Below, piece after piece: positions 1 to 8,336 of a stretch of DNA of 64,000 bases. Below the pieces are notes generated by a model. That model was not told the origin of the DNA. It searched no databases and was given only the letters and a program-made list of their open reading frames with translations. The first letter of the stretch is position 1. Every line of letters starts with the position of its first letter. Source of the DNA: Bog-473 sp963763575 (GTDB lineage: Bacteria > Actinomycetota > Acidimicrobiia > Acidimicrobiales > RAAP-2); the NCBI GenBank assembly GCA_963763575.1, contig CAVXPD010000019.1, positions 124,001-188,000 of the forward strand. The letters run 5' to 3'. The position numbers and the translations under genes were made by a program.

Positions 1-120
1 ACGAAGGGTGCGGGCAACGCTCCATCGACAGCGTCCGGTAATACCTCTGGTGGAGGCGTGGGCGGCCCGGTGACTGTGCCGAGCACCACTGTGCCGCCGC
101 TGGCAGTACCCTCCCGCTGA
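1..120 (+). CDS. C-terminal tail of a truncated protein
   Basis: Frame 1 is open from the window edge to a TGA at 118-120, giving the last 39 residues of a protein that starts to the left. The tail is almost only Gly, Ser, Thr, Pro, Val and Ala, with one Lys near the left edge and Arg as the last residue. Such a low-complexity tail is typical of an extracytoplasmic linker or cell-wall-proximal end, as in the CapA-like protein at 54141-55505. No family can be named from so little. The following 165 bp up to the convergent stop at 286 show no gene and no clear hairpin. Confidence 0.5.
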   Translation, partial: TKGAGNAPSTASGNTSGGGVGGPVTVPSTTVPPLAVPSR

Positions 121-285
121 ACATCATGTCAGGAGCGAGACATCTCGACACGGCCGATCACTCCCGTCTGAGACACACCAAGGGTCCCGACATGATCGGC
201 CGGGCGGTGCGCGCTACGCACCCGAGGGGAATCGGCTCATCTCGCACCCGGTCCGTTCGTGTGCACACCGCGCGATTGCGGTTGG

Positions 286-1626
286 TCAGTCCATTGCGGC
301 AAACAGCCTCCAGGACCCCGGCACACCCTTGAGTTCGTGCTCGCCTCGGTCGATGAACTCGATGTTCGATCCCGCCACAAGGTCTTTGACCGTTGAAGTA
401 ACCAGGACCTCGCCCGACTCGGCAGTTGCCGATACACGTTGTCCAAGGTGCACCGCGATGCCACCGATGTCTGCTCCCCGGCGCTCGATCTCGCCAGTGT
501 GCAAACCCGAGCGAATGTCGAGCCCTAGCCGGCTCGCACCCGCTCTTATGGCGAGCGCGGCCCGAATCGCCCGGGCAGGACCGTCGAAGGTCGCCAGGAA
601 TCCATCCCCTGTGGGCTTGATTTCCTGACCGCCATATCGTGCCAACTGTCGTCGAACCATGTTGTCGTGAGAATCGAGCAGCTCTCGCCACTTCTGGTCG
701 CCCGACGTTGCCGCCCGAGTCGTGGAATCGACGATGTCAGTGAACATGACCGTGACCAGCACTCGATCCGTCTCTGGCGCCGATCTCCGTCCGGTCAGAA
801 ACTCTTCGATCTCACCGACCACGGCCTCAGCATCCTGCTCCCAGGGGAAGTGGTCGGTCCCGTCCAACTCGATGAGCTTGGCTCCTGGGATCTTGGTCGC
901 TGCGTACCGGCCGTAGTTGATGTTGACCCACGTCTCGTCGGCCCGGTGGAGTACCAACGTCGGGACCCGGATCGTGGGCAGCACCGGCCTGATATCGATC
1001 TGGGTATTCACCCGCAGCAGCGCCGAAGCCATCGCCGGGCTCGCTGCGGCGCGGTAATAGCGGCCGTACCACTCCTTGGCTGGCTGATTGCCGGTCAGGC
1101 TTGGGGTGACAAACTCGACTCCGCTGCCGTCCGGTGTGCCCCACTTCTCTCCCATGATGCCGAGAACAAGGTCCCACACATCGGCAGTCCAGGCCCATGG
1201 ACACTCGTCGTTGGCGATACCGATGATGAACGGACTGAACATCACCAGCGCCAGCGTTCGTCGTGGATAGGTTGCCGCGAAGACCGAACAGGTGGCGCCA
1301 CCTTCTGAGGTGCCGAAAAGAACCGCCTGCTCGGAGCCCACCGCGTCCATGACAGCTCGAATGTCGTCCATCCGATCCTCGATGGTGGGTACGCCAGTCA
1401 TCGGGTCGGAGAGACCGGTTCCACGTTTGTCGAACAAGAGCAACCTGCCAAGGGAAGACAGGCGCTCATAGAACCGTGCGATTGTCGGATTGTCCCAGGA
1501 CAGCTCTACGTGAGAGCACCAACTGTTGGCGAAGACGATGTCGGTTGGACCCTCTCCGACTACCTGGTACGCCACATGAATGCCGTCATGTGTCCTGGCG
1601 TAGTGCGTTTCAGGAGCCTCGATCAC
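286..1626 (-). CDS. Alpha/beta hydrolase fused to class III adenylyl/guanylyl cyclase (LipJ/Rv1900c-like)
   Basis: 446 residues from a GTG at 1626. Residues about 1-265 form an alpha/beta hydrolase: nucleophile elbow FGTSEGG, acid in HRADE, His in GTDHFPW. Residues about 275-446 form a class III nucleotide cyclase with metal-binding FTDIVDS, the KPTGDGF segment, and HTGEIE before the C-terminal ELKGV motif. The arrangement and length match Mycobacterium tuberculosis Rv1900c (LipJ), a hydrolase-cyclase that makes cAMP. The frame stays open upstream to 2067, but that part is Arg-rich and unlike any hydrolase, so I start just before the conserved core; no strong ribosome binding site precedes the GTG. 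Cytoplasmic signalling enzyme; the hydrolase may be a ligand sensor (inference). Confidence 0.85.
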   Translation of the reverse strand: MIEAPETHYARTHDGIHVAYQVVGEGPTDIVFANSWCSHVELSWDNPTIARFYERLSSLGRLLLFDKRGTGLSDPMTGVPTIEDRMDDIRAVMDAVGSEQAVLFGTSEGGATCSVFAATYPRRTLALVMFSPFIIGIANDECPWAWTADVWDLVLGIMGEKWGTPDGSGVEFVTPSLTGNQPAKEWYGRYYRAAASPAMASALLRVNTQIDIRPVLPTIRVPTLVLHRADETWVNINYGRYAATKIPGAKLIELDGTDHFPWEQDAEAVVGEIEEFLTGRRSAPETDRVLVTVMFTDIVDSTTRAATSGDQKWRELLDSHDNMVRRQLARYGGQEIKPTGDGFLATFDGPARAIRAALAIRAGASRLGLDIRSGLHTGEIERRGADIGGIAVHLGQRVSATAESGEVLVTSTVKDLVAGSNIEFIDRGEHELKGVPGSWRLFAAMD

Positions 1627-1961
1627 CAGGTCCAGTCTGGCAAAGGATGAACGGTCCCGCGAGGCCCGGAGAGGCGGCCCGAATCGCCTGCTTCCGATCG
1701 CCGGAATCGGTTGACGTCTATCGCCCGGAACTGACAGAGACCGGACGGTGCTGCGCCATGGATTCCCTGCCCCTTGGGTGTCTGCTTCAGACGGCACCCC
1801 GATTCGGCTGCGTTTGGGACGGCTACGCGCACGGGCATCGGAAGATTCTCTGCCGTATGTCGGTGTCGAAGCCGTGCCCCGGCGCCGGTGTGCCACGCGG
1901 CGAGAGCCATCCTCCGGAGTGTTCCGGGCATAGTCGCGAGCGGACGGGCGGCTCCTTCGGG
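1627..1961. other. Gene-free stretch, no recognisable feature
   Basis: 335 bp between the cyclase start and the hydroxyacid dehydrogenase stop. Several frames are open here, as expected at this GC content, but none gives a recognisable protein. I see no strong hairpin or repeat. It presumably holds the promoter of the cyclase gene. Confidence 0.4.
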
Positions 1962-2945
1962 TCAGCATCGAGCCTGCGGCAGCACGTCGGGATTCACCAC
2001 GTTGATGGGGGCCCCGGCCGCGTAGGCGTTGACTTGGTCGAAAATGTCGCTGAACTGCACATCCCACTCTTCGTGTGTCACGTAGCCGATGTGCGGTGTG
2101 CAGACCACGTTGTCCATCGTCAGGATCGGATCGTGCGGGTCGAGCAGGGGTTCGGCCTCGAAGACGTCGACCGCGGCCATGCCGGGCCGGCCCTCGCGCA
2201 GAGCGGCCACGAGCGCTCCGGGCTCAATGAGCCGCGCGCGGCTCGTGTTCACGATCAGCGCGTCGGGACGCATCCGGGCCAGGTCCGCCGCGGTGACGAT
2301 GCCCCTCGTCGCGGGCGCGAGGCGCAGGTGCAGCGAGACGACGTCGCACTCGTTGAAGAGTTCTCGACGGTCGCGCGCGGGTGTCACCCCGTCGGCCCGG
2401 GCGCGGGCAAGCGAGTCGGGGTTGGACCACGCCACTACGTCCATGCCGAAGGCCCGGCCGTACCCGGCGACCACCTTGCCGATCCGCCCGTATCCGTAGA
2501 TCCCGAGCGTCTTGCCGCGCAGGGTGTGGCCGACGCCGGCCTGCCAGCGTCCCGATCGGAGCGCGTCGACCTGCCGCGGGAGTTGCCGCACGGCGGCCAG
2601 GACCAACGCCCAGGTGAGCTCGGCTGCCGCGTAGGACGGTGTGCCGGCATGTTGGTCCGAGCTCACGACGATGCCCAGTGCGGTGCAGGCGTCGATGTCG
2701 ATGTGGGGATAGACGCTGCGCTGGCTGATCAGCCGCAGGCGGGGCAGCCGCTCGAGAAGAGCGGCACGGATCTCGGTGCGCTCCCGGATCAGCACGAGCG
2801 CCTCGGCCGGGGCGAGTCGTTCCGCCAACGTGTCGGTGTCTTGGACGTGGTCGGTGAAGACGGTCACCTCGTGCCCGTCGAGCTTCTCGAATGACGGCAG
2901 GGTCCGCAGGGTGTCGAACCAGTCGTCGAGGATGGCCAACCTCAA
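1962..2945 (-). CDS. D-2-hydroxyacid dehydrogenase (NAD-binding)
   Basis: 327 residues, the usual length for the D-isomer-specific 2-hydroxyacid dehydrogenase family (phosphoglycerate dehydrogenase-like). The Rossmann motif GYGRIG lies near residue 150. The catalytic triad of the family is visible: Arg in NTSRARLIE, Glu in DVFEAEPL, His in CTPHIGY. The start is a TTG at 2945, chosen because AGGAGG sits 5 nt upstream. That ribosome binding site overlaps the end of the carbonic anhydrase gene, so the two are co-transcribed. It should reduce a 2-keto acid or oxidise a 2-hydroxy acid with NAD(H) in the cytoplasm; the substrate cannot be read from the sequence. Confidence 0.88.
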   Translation of the reverse strand: MRLAILDDWFDTLRTLPSFEKLDGHEVTVFTDHVQDTDTLAERLAPAEALVLIRERTEIRAALLERLPRLRLISQRSVYPHIDIDACTALGIVVSSDQHAGTPSYAAAELTWALVLAAVRQLPRQVDALRSGRWQAGVGHTLRGKTLGIYGYGRIGKVVAGYGRAFGMDVVAWSNPDSLARARADGVTPARDRRELFNECDVVSLHLRLAPATRGIVTAADLARMRPDALIVNTSRARLIEPGALVAALREGRPGMAAVDVFEAEPLLDPHDPILTMDNVVCTPHIGYVTHEEWDVQFSDIFDQVNAYAAGAPINVVNPDVLPQARC

Positions 2946-2955
2946 GGAGACCTCC

Positions 2956-3444
2956 TCAGCTGGGTCGCTCCCAATGGATGACGTCGTCGAGCTCCCCAGT
3001 CTGCACGTCGTAGACGAGACCTGCGATCAGACGGAGCCGAGACAGGTACGTCGTGCGGGCCAGCAACTCCACATCCTCGCGGAGCGCCTCGGCGTGGTCG
3101 TCGATGGGGAAGAATCTGAGGTCCGCCCCCGTGAGGACGCGCAGCTCGGCGTTGCTCACGCCCGCCAGCCCGCATCTCGTGTGCTGCATGACGACGACGG
3201 TATCGACGCCGAGCACGCCGCTCGAGAGCGCCAAGCTGCGCAGCACGTCGTCGGTCACCCGGCCCCCGGCGTTGCGGATCACGTGCGCCTCGCCGAGGTG
3301 CAGCCCTAAGGCGGCAAAGACGTCGATGCGGGCGTCCATACAGGTGACGACGGCCAGATGGCGACTCGGGCGCGGGTCGGCCACATTGGCCCGTGCGGCG
3401 GCGTACCCACGGTTGGCGTGGAGGAGATTGGAGATCTGCGTCAT
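2956..3444 (-). CDS. Beta-carbonic anhydrase (short Rv1284-type)
   Basis: 162 residues from ATG 3444. The beta-class zinc ligands are present: Cys and Asp/Arg dyad in VTCMDARID, His and Cys in MQHTRCG. The protein is about the size of M. tuberculosis Rv1284 (163 residues), the short actinobacterial beta class. It interconverts CO2 and bicarbonate in the cytoplasm. It lies 52 bp downstream of the CaiB gene and 10 bp upstream of the hydroxyacid dehydrogenase, with whose ribosome binding site its 3' end overlaps, so the three genes probably form one transcript. Bicarbonate supply to a carboxylation step is a possible link but is inference. Confidence 0.92.
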   Translation of the reverse strand: MTQISNLLHANRGYAAARANVADPRPSRHLAVVTCMDARIDVFAALGLHLGEAHVIRNAGGRVTDDVLRSLALSSGVLGVDTVVVMQHTRCGLAGVSNAELRVLTGADLRFFPIDDHAEALREDVELLARTTYLSRLRLIAGLVYDVQTGELDDVIHWERPS

Positions 3445-3496
3445 CGTGTCGGCCCGGCGCCCGCAAGCTGACAGGACCGCACCGGGCGCCCGTTCC

Positions 3497-4513
3497 TCAC
3501 CGCCTCGGCTCGAAACCCTGTCCGCGATGCTCGTCGGGTTCAGGTACCGGGCGCGCAACCTCCTCCAGCTCGAGCCTGATCGGGAAGGGCGGGAAGGGCG
3601 CGTTCGCCAGCATCCCGGCGCGGTCGAGGACCGGTGCCACGGGCACGTTCGCCGCGACGAGCGCCGCGACGAGGTCGTCCCGCTTCCGCGTCGTGATCGC
3701 GGCGCCGACGGCGCGCTGGAGCTCGGAGCCCCGGGCGCTGCGGGCCGCGAAGTCGAGGACTCCGAGCTCCTCCAGCCCGAGCTCGCGGCACAGCGCCGAC
3801 CAGAAGTGCTGTTCACTCAGGACACCCAGCGCGACCTGCCCGCCGTCCTCCGTGGTGAAGAGCCCGTAGCCGGGCACGGGCCCCGACGGGGACGCGGCCT
3901 CGTCGGCGGACCCGACGCGGCCCGTCCACGTCGCCAGCACGTCGGTCATGGACACGTCGAGAAAGGTGCCGATCCCCGTAGCACGACGACCGAGCACGGC
4001 GGCGCAGATGCCGAAGGCGGCCGTCATTCCCGCCGCCAGGTCGGCGACCGGCAACGGCGTCATCGTCCCCGCGCCACCCTCCGGCGTGAGCGCGCCCGCC
4101 CAGGCTTGGTAGTTGACGTCGTGCCCGGGCAGCGGGGCGCGGGGGTCCCGCTGCCCGTAGCCGGAGATGGAGCAGTAGACGAGCGCGGGGTGCGCGGCGC
4201 GCACAGTCGGCTCGTCGAGCCCGAGCCTCTCCATCACGCCGGGCCGGAACCCCTCGACGAGCACGTCGGCCTGTGCGACGAGCTCGAGGGCCCGCGTCCG
4301 GTCGTCGCCGTCCTTGAGGTCGAGGACGATGCTGCGCTTGCCGCCGTTGATGGACCGGAAGAGCTCCGCGTAGTGGCGCATCGGATCCCCGCCCGGTGGC
4401 TCGACCTTCAACACGTCGGCGCCCAGCGCGACCAGGAGCGACGTCGCGTAGGGCCCAGGGCGCCAGATGCTCAGGTCGAGCACCCGCAGGTCGGAGAGGA
4501 GGTCGGCGGCCAT
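3497..4513 (-). CDS. CaiB/BaiF family (class III) CoA-transferase
   Basis: 338 residues from ATG 4513. The N-terminus LRVLDLSIWRPGPYATSLL and the segments ADVLKVEPPGGDP and INGGKRSIVLDLK are hallmarks of the CaiB/BaiF family, which moves CoA between carboxylic acids. The catalytic Asp of class III enzymes is expected near LPGHDVNYQAWAG (residue about 150). At 338 residues it is somewhat shorter than the usual 380-420. The frame extends 46 codons upstream, but that part overlaps the divergent gene at 4559 and is not conserved-looking. First gene of the minus-strand set with carbonic anhydrase and hydroxyacid dehydrogenase. Confidence 0.87.
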   Translation of the reverse strand: MAADLLSDLRVLDLSIWRPGPYATSLLVALGADVLKVEPPGGDPMRHYAELFRSINGGKRSIVLDLKDGDDRTRALELVAQADVLVEGFRPGVMERLGLDEPTVRAAHPALVYCSISGYGQRDPRAPLPGHDVNYQAWAGALTPEGGAGTMTPLPVADLAAGMTAAFGICAAVLGRRATGIGTFLDVSMTDVLATWTGRVGSADEAASPSGPVPGYGLFTTEDGGQVALGVLSEQHFWSALCRELGLEELGVLDFAARSARGSELQRAVGAAITTRKRDDLVAALVAANVPVAPVLDRAGMLANAPFPPFPIRLELEEVARPVPEPDEHRGQGFEPRR

Positions 4514-4546
4514 CCGGCGCCGAGTCTTGCATTCCCGCCGACGGGT

Positions 4547-4552
4547 TACCCT
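4547..4552 (+). promoter_or_regulatory. Putative -10 of a leaderless promoter
   Basis: TACCCT (TAnnnT) ends exactly 6 nt before the GTG at 4559, and no Shine-Dalgarno precedes that start. This geometry fits transcription starting on the start codon. Confidence 0.45.
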
Positions 4553-4558
4553 CGTCGG

Positions 4559-5200
4559 GTGCTTGGCTTCTTCACCTTCACCGAGGTCACGGACCCGTCC
4601 GCCCACGAGGCCTATAACGCCTGGCACCAGCTCGACCACCTGCCCGAGCAATTCACGATCGAGGGGATCACGTTCGGCCAGCGCTGGGTGCGTTCACCTC
4701 GCTGCCGCTCCGTCGAGGCGAGGTCGGGGGCACTGCTCGAGCCTTTCCACTACATGACGCTCTACCTCATGCGCGACGTGGACGTCCTGCCTCCGTTCTT
4801 CGCGCTGGGCGAGCGGCTGTGGGCCGAGGACCGGTTCTTCAAGGCCCGGCGCGCCGTGCTCTCGGGGCCCTTCGAGGTGGTCGACGCCTGGGCGGCGCCG
4901 CGGGTGGCGATCTCGCCCGGCGCCGTCCCGTTCCGACCTGCCCACGGCGTGTACGCCGTCGTCGGCCCCCCGGTCGATGGCGAGCGTCTGGTCGACGTCC
5001 CCGGGGTCGCGGGCGCGTGGCAGTTCGGCGACGGGCAGCGGACGCTCACCGTGGCCTTCGTCGACGGCGACCTGTGGCAGGCGGCGGCGGCGCTCGAGGC
5101 GCTGTGCGCGGAGGGCGGGCCCGAGCTGGAGTGGGCCGGTCCCCTCGAGCGTGTCGATGCTTTTCGCTGGGATTGGTTCGCTACGCTGACGCCACAGTGA
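4559..5200 (+). CDS. Uncharacterised protein, EthD-like dimeric alpha/beta-barrel
   Basis: 213 residues from GTG 4559. The N-terminus FTFTEVTDPSAHEAYNAWHQ and the following DHLPEQF segment resemble the ferredoxin-like dimeric alpha/beta barrel (EthD-like) proteins of actinobacterial catabolic clusters; two such halves could fit in this length. No catalytic residues can be assigned. The stop TGA (5198-5200) overlaps the GTG of the next gene in a GTGA junction, so the two are translationally coupled. A leaderless promoter hexamer lies upstream. It is divergent from the CaiB gene with 45 bp between starts. Product role unknown. Confidence 0.75.
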   Translation: MLGFFTFTEVTDPSAHEAYNAWHQLDHLPEQFTIEGITFGQRWVRSPRCRSVEARSGALLEPFHYMTLYLMRDVDVLPPFFALGERLWAEDRFFKARRAVLSGPFEVVDAWAAPRVAISPGAVPFRPAHGVYAVVGPPVDGERLVDVPGVAGAWQFGDGQRTLTVAFVDGDLWQAAAALEALCAEGGPELEWAGPLERVDAFRWDWFATLTPQ

Positions 5201-6015
5201 GCACGCAGAGCAAGTCGAAGGCCCAGCGCAGGGCCGAGAGCCAGCGCCGAGCCGCCGAGAAGCGCGCCGCCGAGCTGCGGAAGAAGCGCACCCGCATCGG
5301 CCTTCGCGTCGGTGGCGTGGTCGTGGCGCTCGCCCTCGTCATCGTGCTGATCACCACGTTGACCGGGAGCGGCGGGAACGGTTCCGTCCCGCCGCAGCTG
5401 AAGAACCCCCACGTGGCGCTCGAACCCATCCCCGCCTCCATGTCGGACCAGTGGGTCCAACCCCCGGCCGGCACCCCCGGGCCCGAGACGATCCCGGTGC
5501 CCTCGGGCCCCAAACTGGCCACGCTGATCACCGCGGCGAGCGGTCAGACCGTCGACGGCGTGCAGTGCCAAGCCGGCGAGCAGACGGTCGTGCACGTCCA
5601 CACCCACCTCACCGTCTTCGTCAACGGCCAGGCGCGGGTGATCCCCTACGGCATCGGCATCCCGGGGTTCCAGGCCGAGCAGACGCCCCAGGGACCATTC
5701 GTCTCGACGGGTAGCTGCTTCTACTGGCTTCACGTCCACGCATACGACGGGATCATCCACGTCGAGTCGCCGAGCACGACGGACTCGTTCACGCTCGGAC
5801 AATTCTTCGACGAGTGGGGCATCCCGCTCAGCACCACGCAGGTCGGCTCGGCCACGGGCAAGGTGACCGTCTTCTTCACCGCGCCGGGTCAGAAGACGGG
5901 CATTTACACCGGTAACCCCCGCAACCTCCCGCTCGGGGACCACTACCAGATCCAGCTTGTCGTGGGCACCCCGATCGTGGCGCCGGTCCACATCACGAAC
6001 TGGGGCGGGCTCTAG
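5197..6015 (+). CDS. Membrane-anchored protein with HxHxH motif, function unknown
   Basis: 272 residues from GTG 5197. Residues 1-33 are strongly basic with a helical Arg/Ala/Glu pattern, followed by one transmembrane segment at about 35-57 (VGGVVVALALVIVLITTL), so about 210 residues lie outside the cell. The outer domain holds VVHVHTHLTVFVNG, then SCFYWLHVHAYDGIIHVESP and FTLGQFFDEWG. The His-rich strands and Cys-x-x-Trp suggest a metal- or copper-binding beta fold, but I know no assigned function for this widespread family. Coupled by GTGA to the upstream gene and 4 bp ahead of a disulfide oxidoreductase. Confidence 0.8.
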   Translation: MSTQSKSKAQRRAESQRRAAEKRAAELRKKRTRIGLRVGGVVVALALVIVLITTLTGSGGNGSVPPQLKNPHVALEPIPASMSDQWVQPPAGTPGPETIPVPSGPKLATLITAASGQTVDGVQCQAGEQTVVHVHTHLTVFVNGQARVIPYGIGIPGFQAEQTPQGPFVSTGSCFYWLHVHAYDGIIHVESPSTTDSFTLGQFFDEWGIPLSTTQVGSATGKVTVFFTAPGQKTGIYTGNPRNLPLGDHYQIQLVVGTPIVAPVHITNWGGL

Positions 6016-6019
6016 TCGG

Positions 6020-7384
6020 GTGGAGGCCGATGTCGTCGTCATCGGCCTCGGCCCCGGAGGTGAGCACGTCGCCGAGAACCTGGCCGAGACCGGTCTCGAC
6101 GTCGTCGGCATCGAGGCCGAGCTCGTGGGCGGTGAGTGCCCGTACTGGGGGTGCATCCCCTCCAAGATGATGGTGCGCGCCGCTGACCTCCTGGCCGAGG
6201 GTCGGCGCATCCCCGGCATGGCGGGGACGTCGGTCGTCCACCCGGACTGGTCGCCGGTCGCCCGCCGGATCCGCGAGGAGGCGACCGACTCGTGGGACGA
6301 CACGACGGCGGCCGGACGTCTCGAGGAGAAGGGGGGCCGCCTCGTGCGGGGACGGGCTCGCCTGTCCGGACCCAACACCGTGGAAGTCGGGGGCGAGACC
6401 GTGGCGGCGCGGCGCGCGCTGGTGCTGGCGACCGGGCAACAGGCCTGGGTTCCGCAAATGTTCGAGGGCGTCCCGCACTGGATCAGCCGGGACCTCATCG
6501 CCGCCGAACGCGTGCCGTCGTCCCTGCTCGTCGTCGGCGGCGGTTCCGTCGCGCTCGAGCTGGGCCAGGTCATGGCCCGCTTCGGCGCCGCGGTCACGAT
6601 CGTCGAGCCGGGCGAACGTCTCGCGGGCGCCGAAGAGCCCGAAGCGTCCGAGCTCATCACCGGGGTGTTGCGCCGCGAGGGAGTGATCGTGCACACCGGG
6701 GTGCCCATCGAGCGGGTCGAGCCGTGGGGGCCGACGGGTGCCACGGTCCACCTCGGCGACGGCGCGTCGATCAGCGCGGAGCGGATGCTCGTGGCGACGG
6801 GGCGCCGCAGCGACCTCGCGTCACTCGGTGTGGGCGCCCTCGGTCTCGACGAGGACGCCCCTGGCCTCCCCGTCGACGGCCGCATGCGGGTCGCGCCGGG
6901 CGTGTGGGCCGTGGGCGACGTGACCGGCAAGGGCGCCTTCACCCACGTGGCGGTGTACCAGGCCCGCCTGTGCGTGGCCGACATCGTGGGCGAGCCGCTG
7001 CCCGAGGCCGACTACCGGGCGGTGCCACGGGTCACCTTCACCGAGCCCGAGATCGGGTCGGTCGGCCTCACCGAGGCACAGGCCCGCCGCGAAGGCGGCG
7101 CGATCACTGTGCTCGCCGAATCCGTCACCGCGTCGGCGCGCGGCTGGATCCACCACGGCGAGGGACTCGTCAAACTCGTGGCGCGCGAGGGGGTGCTGGT
7201 CGGCGCCACCGCCATGGGGCCTTACGGCGGCGAGGTGCTGAGCCACCTCACATTGGCGGTGCACGCCGGGATCACGCTCGAGAAGATGCGGTCGATGATC
7301 TTCGCCTACCCGACGTTCCACCGCGCCGTGGATTCGGCGTTGTGGTCGTCGTCGAGCAGCGCGGCGAAGATGGCGGGGGCCTGA
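6020..7384 (+). CDS. FAD-dependent pyridine nucleotide-disulfide oxidoreductase
   Basis: 454 residues from GTG 6020, 4 bp after the previous stop. Domains in order: FAD Rossmann VVIGLGPGGEH (residues about 6-16), redox-active disulfide GGECPYWGCIPSK (two Cys spaced by four), NAD(P)H Rossmann VVGGGSVALELG near 175, second FAD motif with GVWAVGDVTGKGAFTHVAVYQ near 300, and a dimerisation domain ending in FAYPTFHRAV, which supplies the His of the His-Glu type pair seen in mercuric and mycothione reductases. The substrate is not clear: mycothione, dihydrolipoamide or metal ions are all possible for the fold. The last 79 bp overlap the convergent hydrolase gene. Confidence 0.87.
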   Translation: MEADVVVIGLGPGGEHVAENLAETGLDVVGIEAELVGGECPYWGCIPSKMMVRAADLLAEGRRIPGMAGTSVVHPDWSPVARRIREEATDSWDDTTAAGRLEEKGGRLVRGRARLSGPNTVEVGGETVAARRALVLATGQQAWVPQMFEGVPHWISRDLIAAERVPSSLLVVGGGSVALELGQVMARFGAAVTIVEPGERLAGAEEPEASELITGVLRREGVIVHTGVPIERVEPWGPTGATVHLGDGASISAERMLVATGRRSDLASLGVGALGLDEDAPGLPVDGRMRVAPGVWAVGDVTGKGAFTHVAVYQARLCVADIVGEPLPEADYRAVPRVTFTEPEIGSVGLTEAQARREGGAITVLAESVTASARGWIHHGEGLVKLVAREGVLVGATAMGPYGGEVLSHLTLAVHAGITLEKMRSMIFAYPTFHRAVDSALWSSSSSAAKMAGA

Positions 7385-8202
7385 TGCGGCAGCAGTGACA
7401 GGTGGCCCTCGCCGGGCACGACGGTGACCGTCGCCTGCGCGATGTGCCGCTGCAGGAAGGCGCGGTAGCCCGGCGGCCCGGTGCGGTCGTCCGAGCCCTC
7501 CCAGATCTGGACGGGGGCCCGGATCTCCTCGAGCGAGAACCCCCAGGGGTCCCCGAAGATCCGGTAGTCCCAGATGCAGCCCGCGGTGCCCTGGCGCAGC
7601 GCCTCACGGACGAAGGCGAGGGCGAGGTCGGGCGGGCCCCAGTCGGCCAGCACCGACCGGTCGGCCGGCGGGAACGAGCGCATGACGGCGCGCAGCAGCC
7701 GGGTGTTGTCGGCGTTGACGATGCTGAACTTGATGGCGGCCGAGGCCAGCCACGGCATGCGCCGGCTGAGGAACAGGAGGGCGCGGTCCCCCGTGGTCAG
7801 ACCCCTCGTCGAGCCGTAGAGGTCGAGCGGCACCGAGCTCGAGAGGAGCGCCGCCGCCGTCACCCGTCCGCCCATCTTGGCGGCACAGACGGCCGCGTAG
7901 GCTCCCCCGGCCGACCATCCCATCACGGCGAAGCGCCCGATGCCCAGGGCCCCCGTGAGCGCCTCGACGTCGGCGGGCCAGTCGGTCAGCCGGCGTCCGG
8001 GTTGGAAGGTCGACAGCCCGATGCCGGGGCGATCCGGCGAGACGAGTCGCACGCGGGCCGCCACCGCGGCCTCGTGGGCGTGCGCAGCGTCCAGGCGCGA
8101 GCTCAACCCGCCGTGAAAGCTGAGGACGGGAAAGCCCGCCGGGTCGCCATACTCCTCGTAGGCCAGCACCCTGCCGTCGGGGAGGATCACCGACGCGGTC
8201 AC
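7306..8202 (-). CDS. Alpha/beta-fold hydrolase
   Basis: 298 residues. Motifs: oxyanion segment SFHGGLSSRLD, nucleophile elbow MGWSAGGAYA, acid in WEGSDDRTGPP, His in GEGHLSLLP. This is the general esterase/lactonase-type hydrolase; the substrate is not evident. Start: I prefer the GTG at 8202 because GAGG lies 8 nt upstream; a GTG at 8211 is in frame but overlaps that ribosome binding site. The start region exists twice in tandem (8192-8249), and the upstream copy encodes a 10-residue leader ORF whose stop overlaps this GTG. The 3' end overlaps the disulfide oxidoreductase gene by 79 bp. Confidence 0.85.
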   Translation of the reverse strand: MTASVILPDGRVLAYEEYGDPAGFPVLSFHGGLSSRLDAAHAHEAAVAARVRLVSPDRPGIGLSTFQPGRRLTDWPADVEALTGALGIGRFAVMGWSAGGAYAAVCAAKMGGRVTAAALLSSSVPLDLYGSTRGLTTGDRALLFLSRRMPWLASAAIKFSIVNADNTRLLRAVMRSFPPADRSVLADWGPPDLALAFVREALRQGTAGCIWDYRIFGDPWGFSLEEIRAPVQIWEGSDDRTGPPGYRAFLQRHIAQATVTVVPGEGHLSLLPHQAPAIFAALLDDDHNAESTARWNVG

Positions 8203-8249
8203 GGGGACCACCTCAGTGCGGACGCGGTCACCGGGACCACCTCAGCGCG
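8192..8249. repeat. 29-bp tandem duplication over the hydrolase start region
   Basis: 8192-8220 and 8221-8249 are adjacent 29-bp copies with 27 identical positions. Each copy carries, on the minus strand, a GAGG ribosome binding site and a GTGACCGCG start. Since 29 is not a multiple of 3, the upstream GTG (8231) opens an 11-codon frame ending in TGA at 8199, which overlaps the functional GTG at 8202 as GTGA. Confidence 0.85.
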
Positions 8250-8324
8250 GCCCGCGCCGGACGGCACGCCGGCGCGGCGCCACGACGTCGGTAGGGCAGC
8301 AGGTGTCCGCACGGGTGCACGCTA

Positions 8325-8330
8325 TAGGGT
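8325..8330 (+). promoter_or_regulatory. Putative -10 of a leaderless promoter
   Basis: TAGGGT, with TATAGG overlapping it, lies exactly 6 nt before the ATG at 8337. No Shine-Dalgarno is visible. Confidence 0.45.
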
Positions 8331-8336
8331 GCGGTG

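Noticed and set aside
1627..2067. Upstream extension of the hydrolase-cyclase frame to 2067
   Set aside because: The added 147 residues are Arg-rich, unlike the family, and overlap the hydroxyacid dehydrogenase gene; the conserved core starts right after GTG 1626.
3053..4558. Long plus-strand open frame running into the EthD-like gene
   Set aside because: It lies antisense to the carbonic anhydrase and CaiB genes, which carry clear catalytic motifs; only the part from 4559 looks like protein.
4762..6984. 740-codon minus-strand open frame
   Set aside because: Opposite to three well-supported plus-strand genes; composition is typical of an antisense shadow in high-GC DNA.
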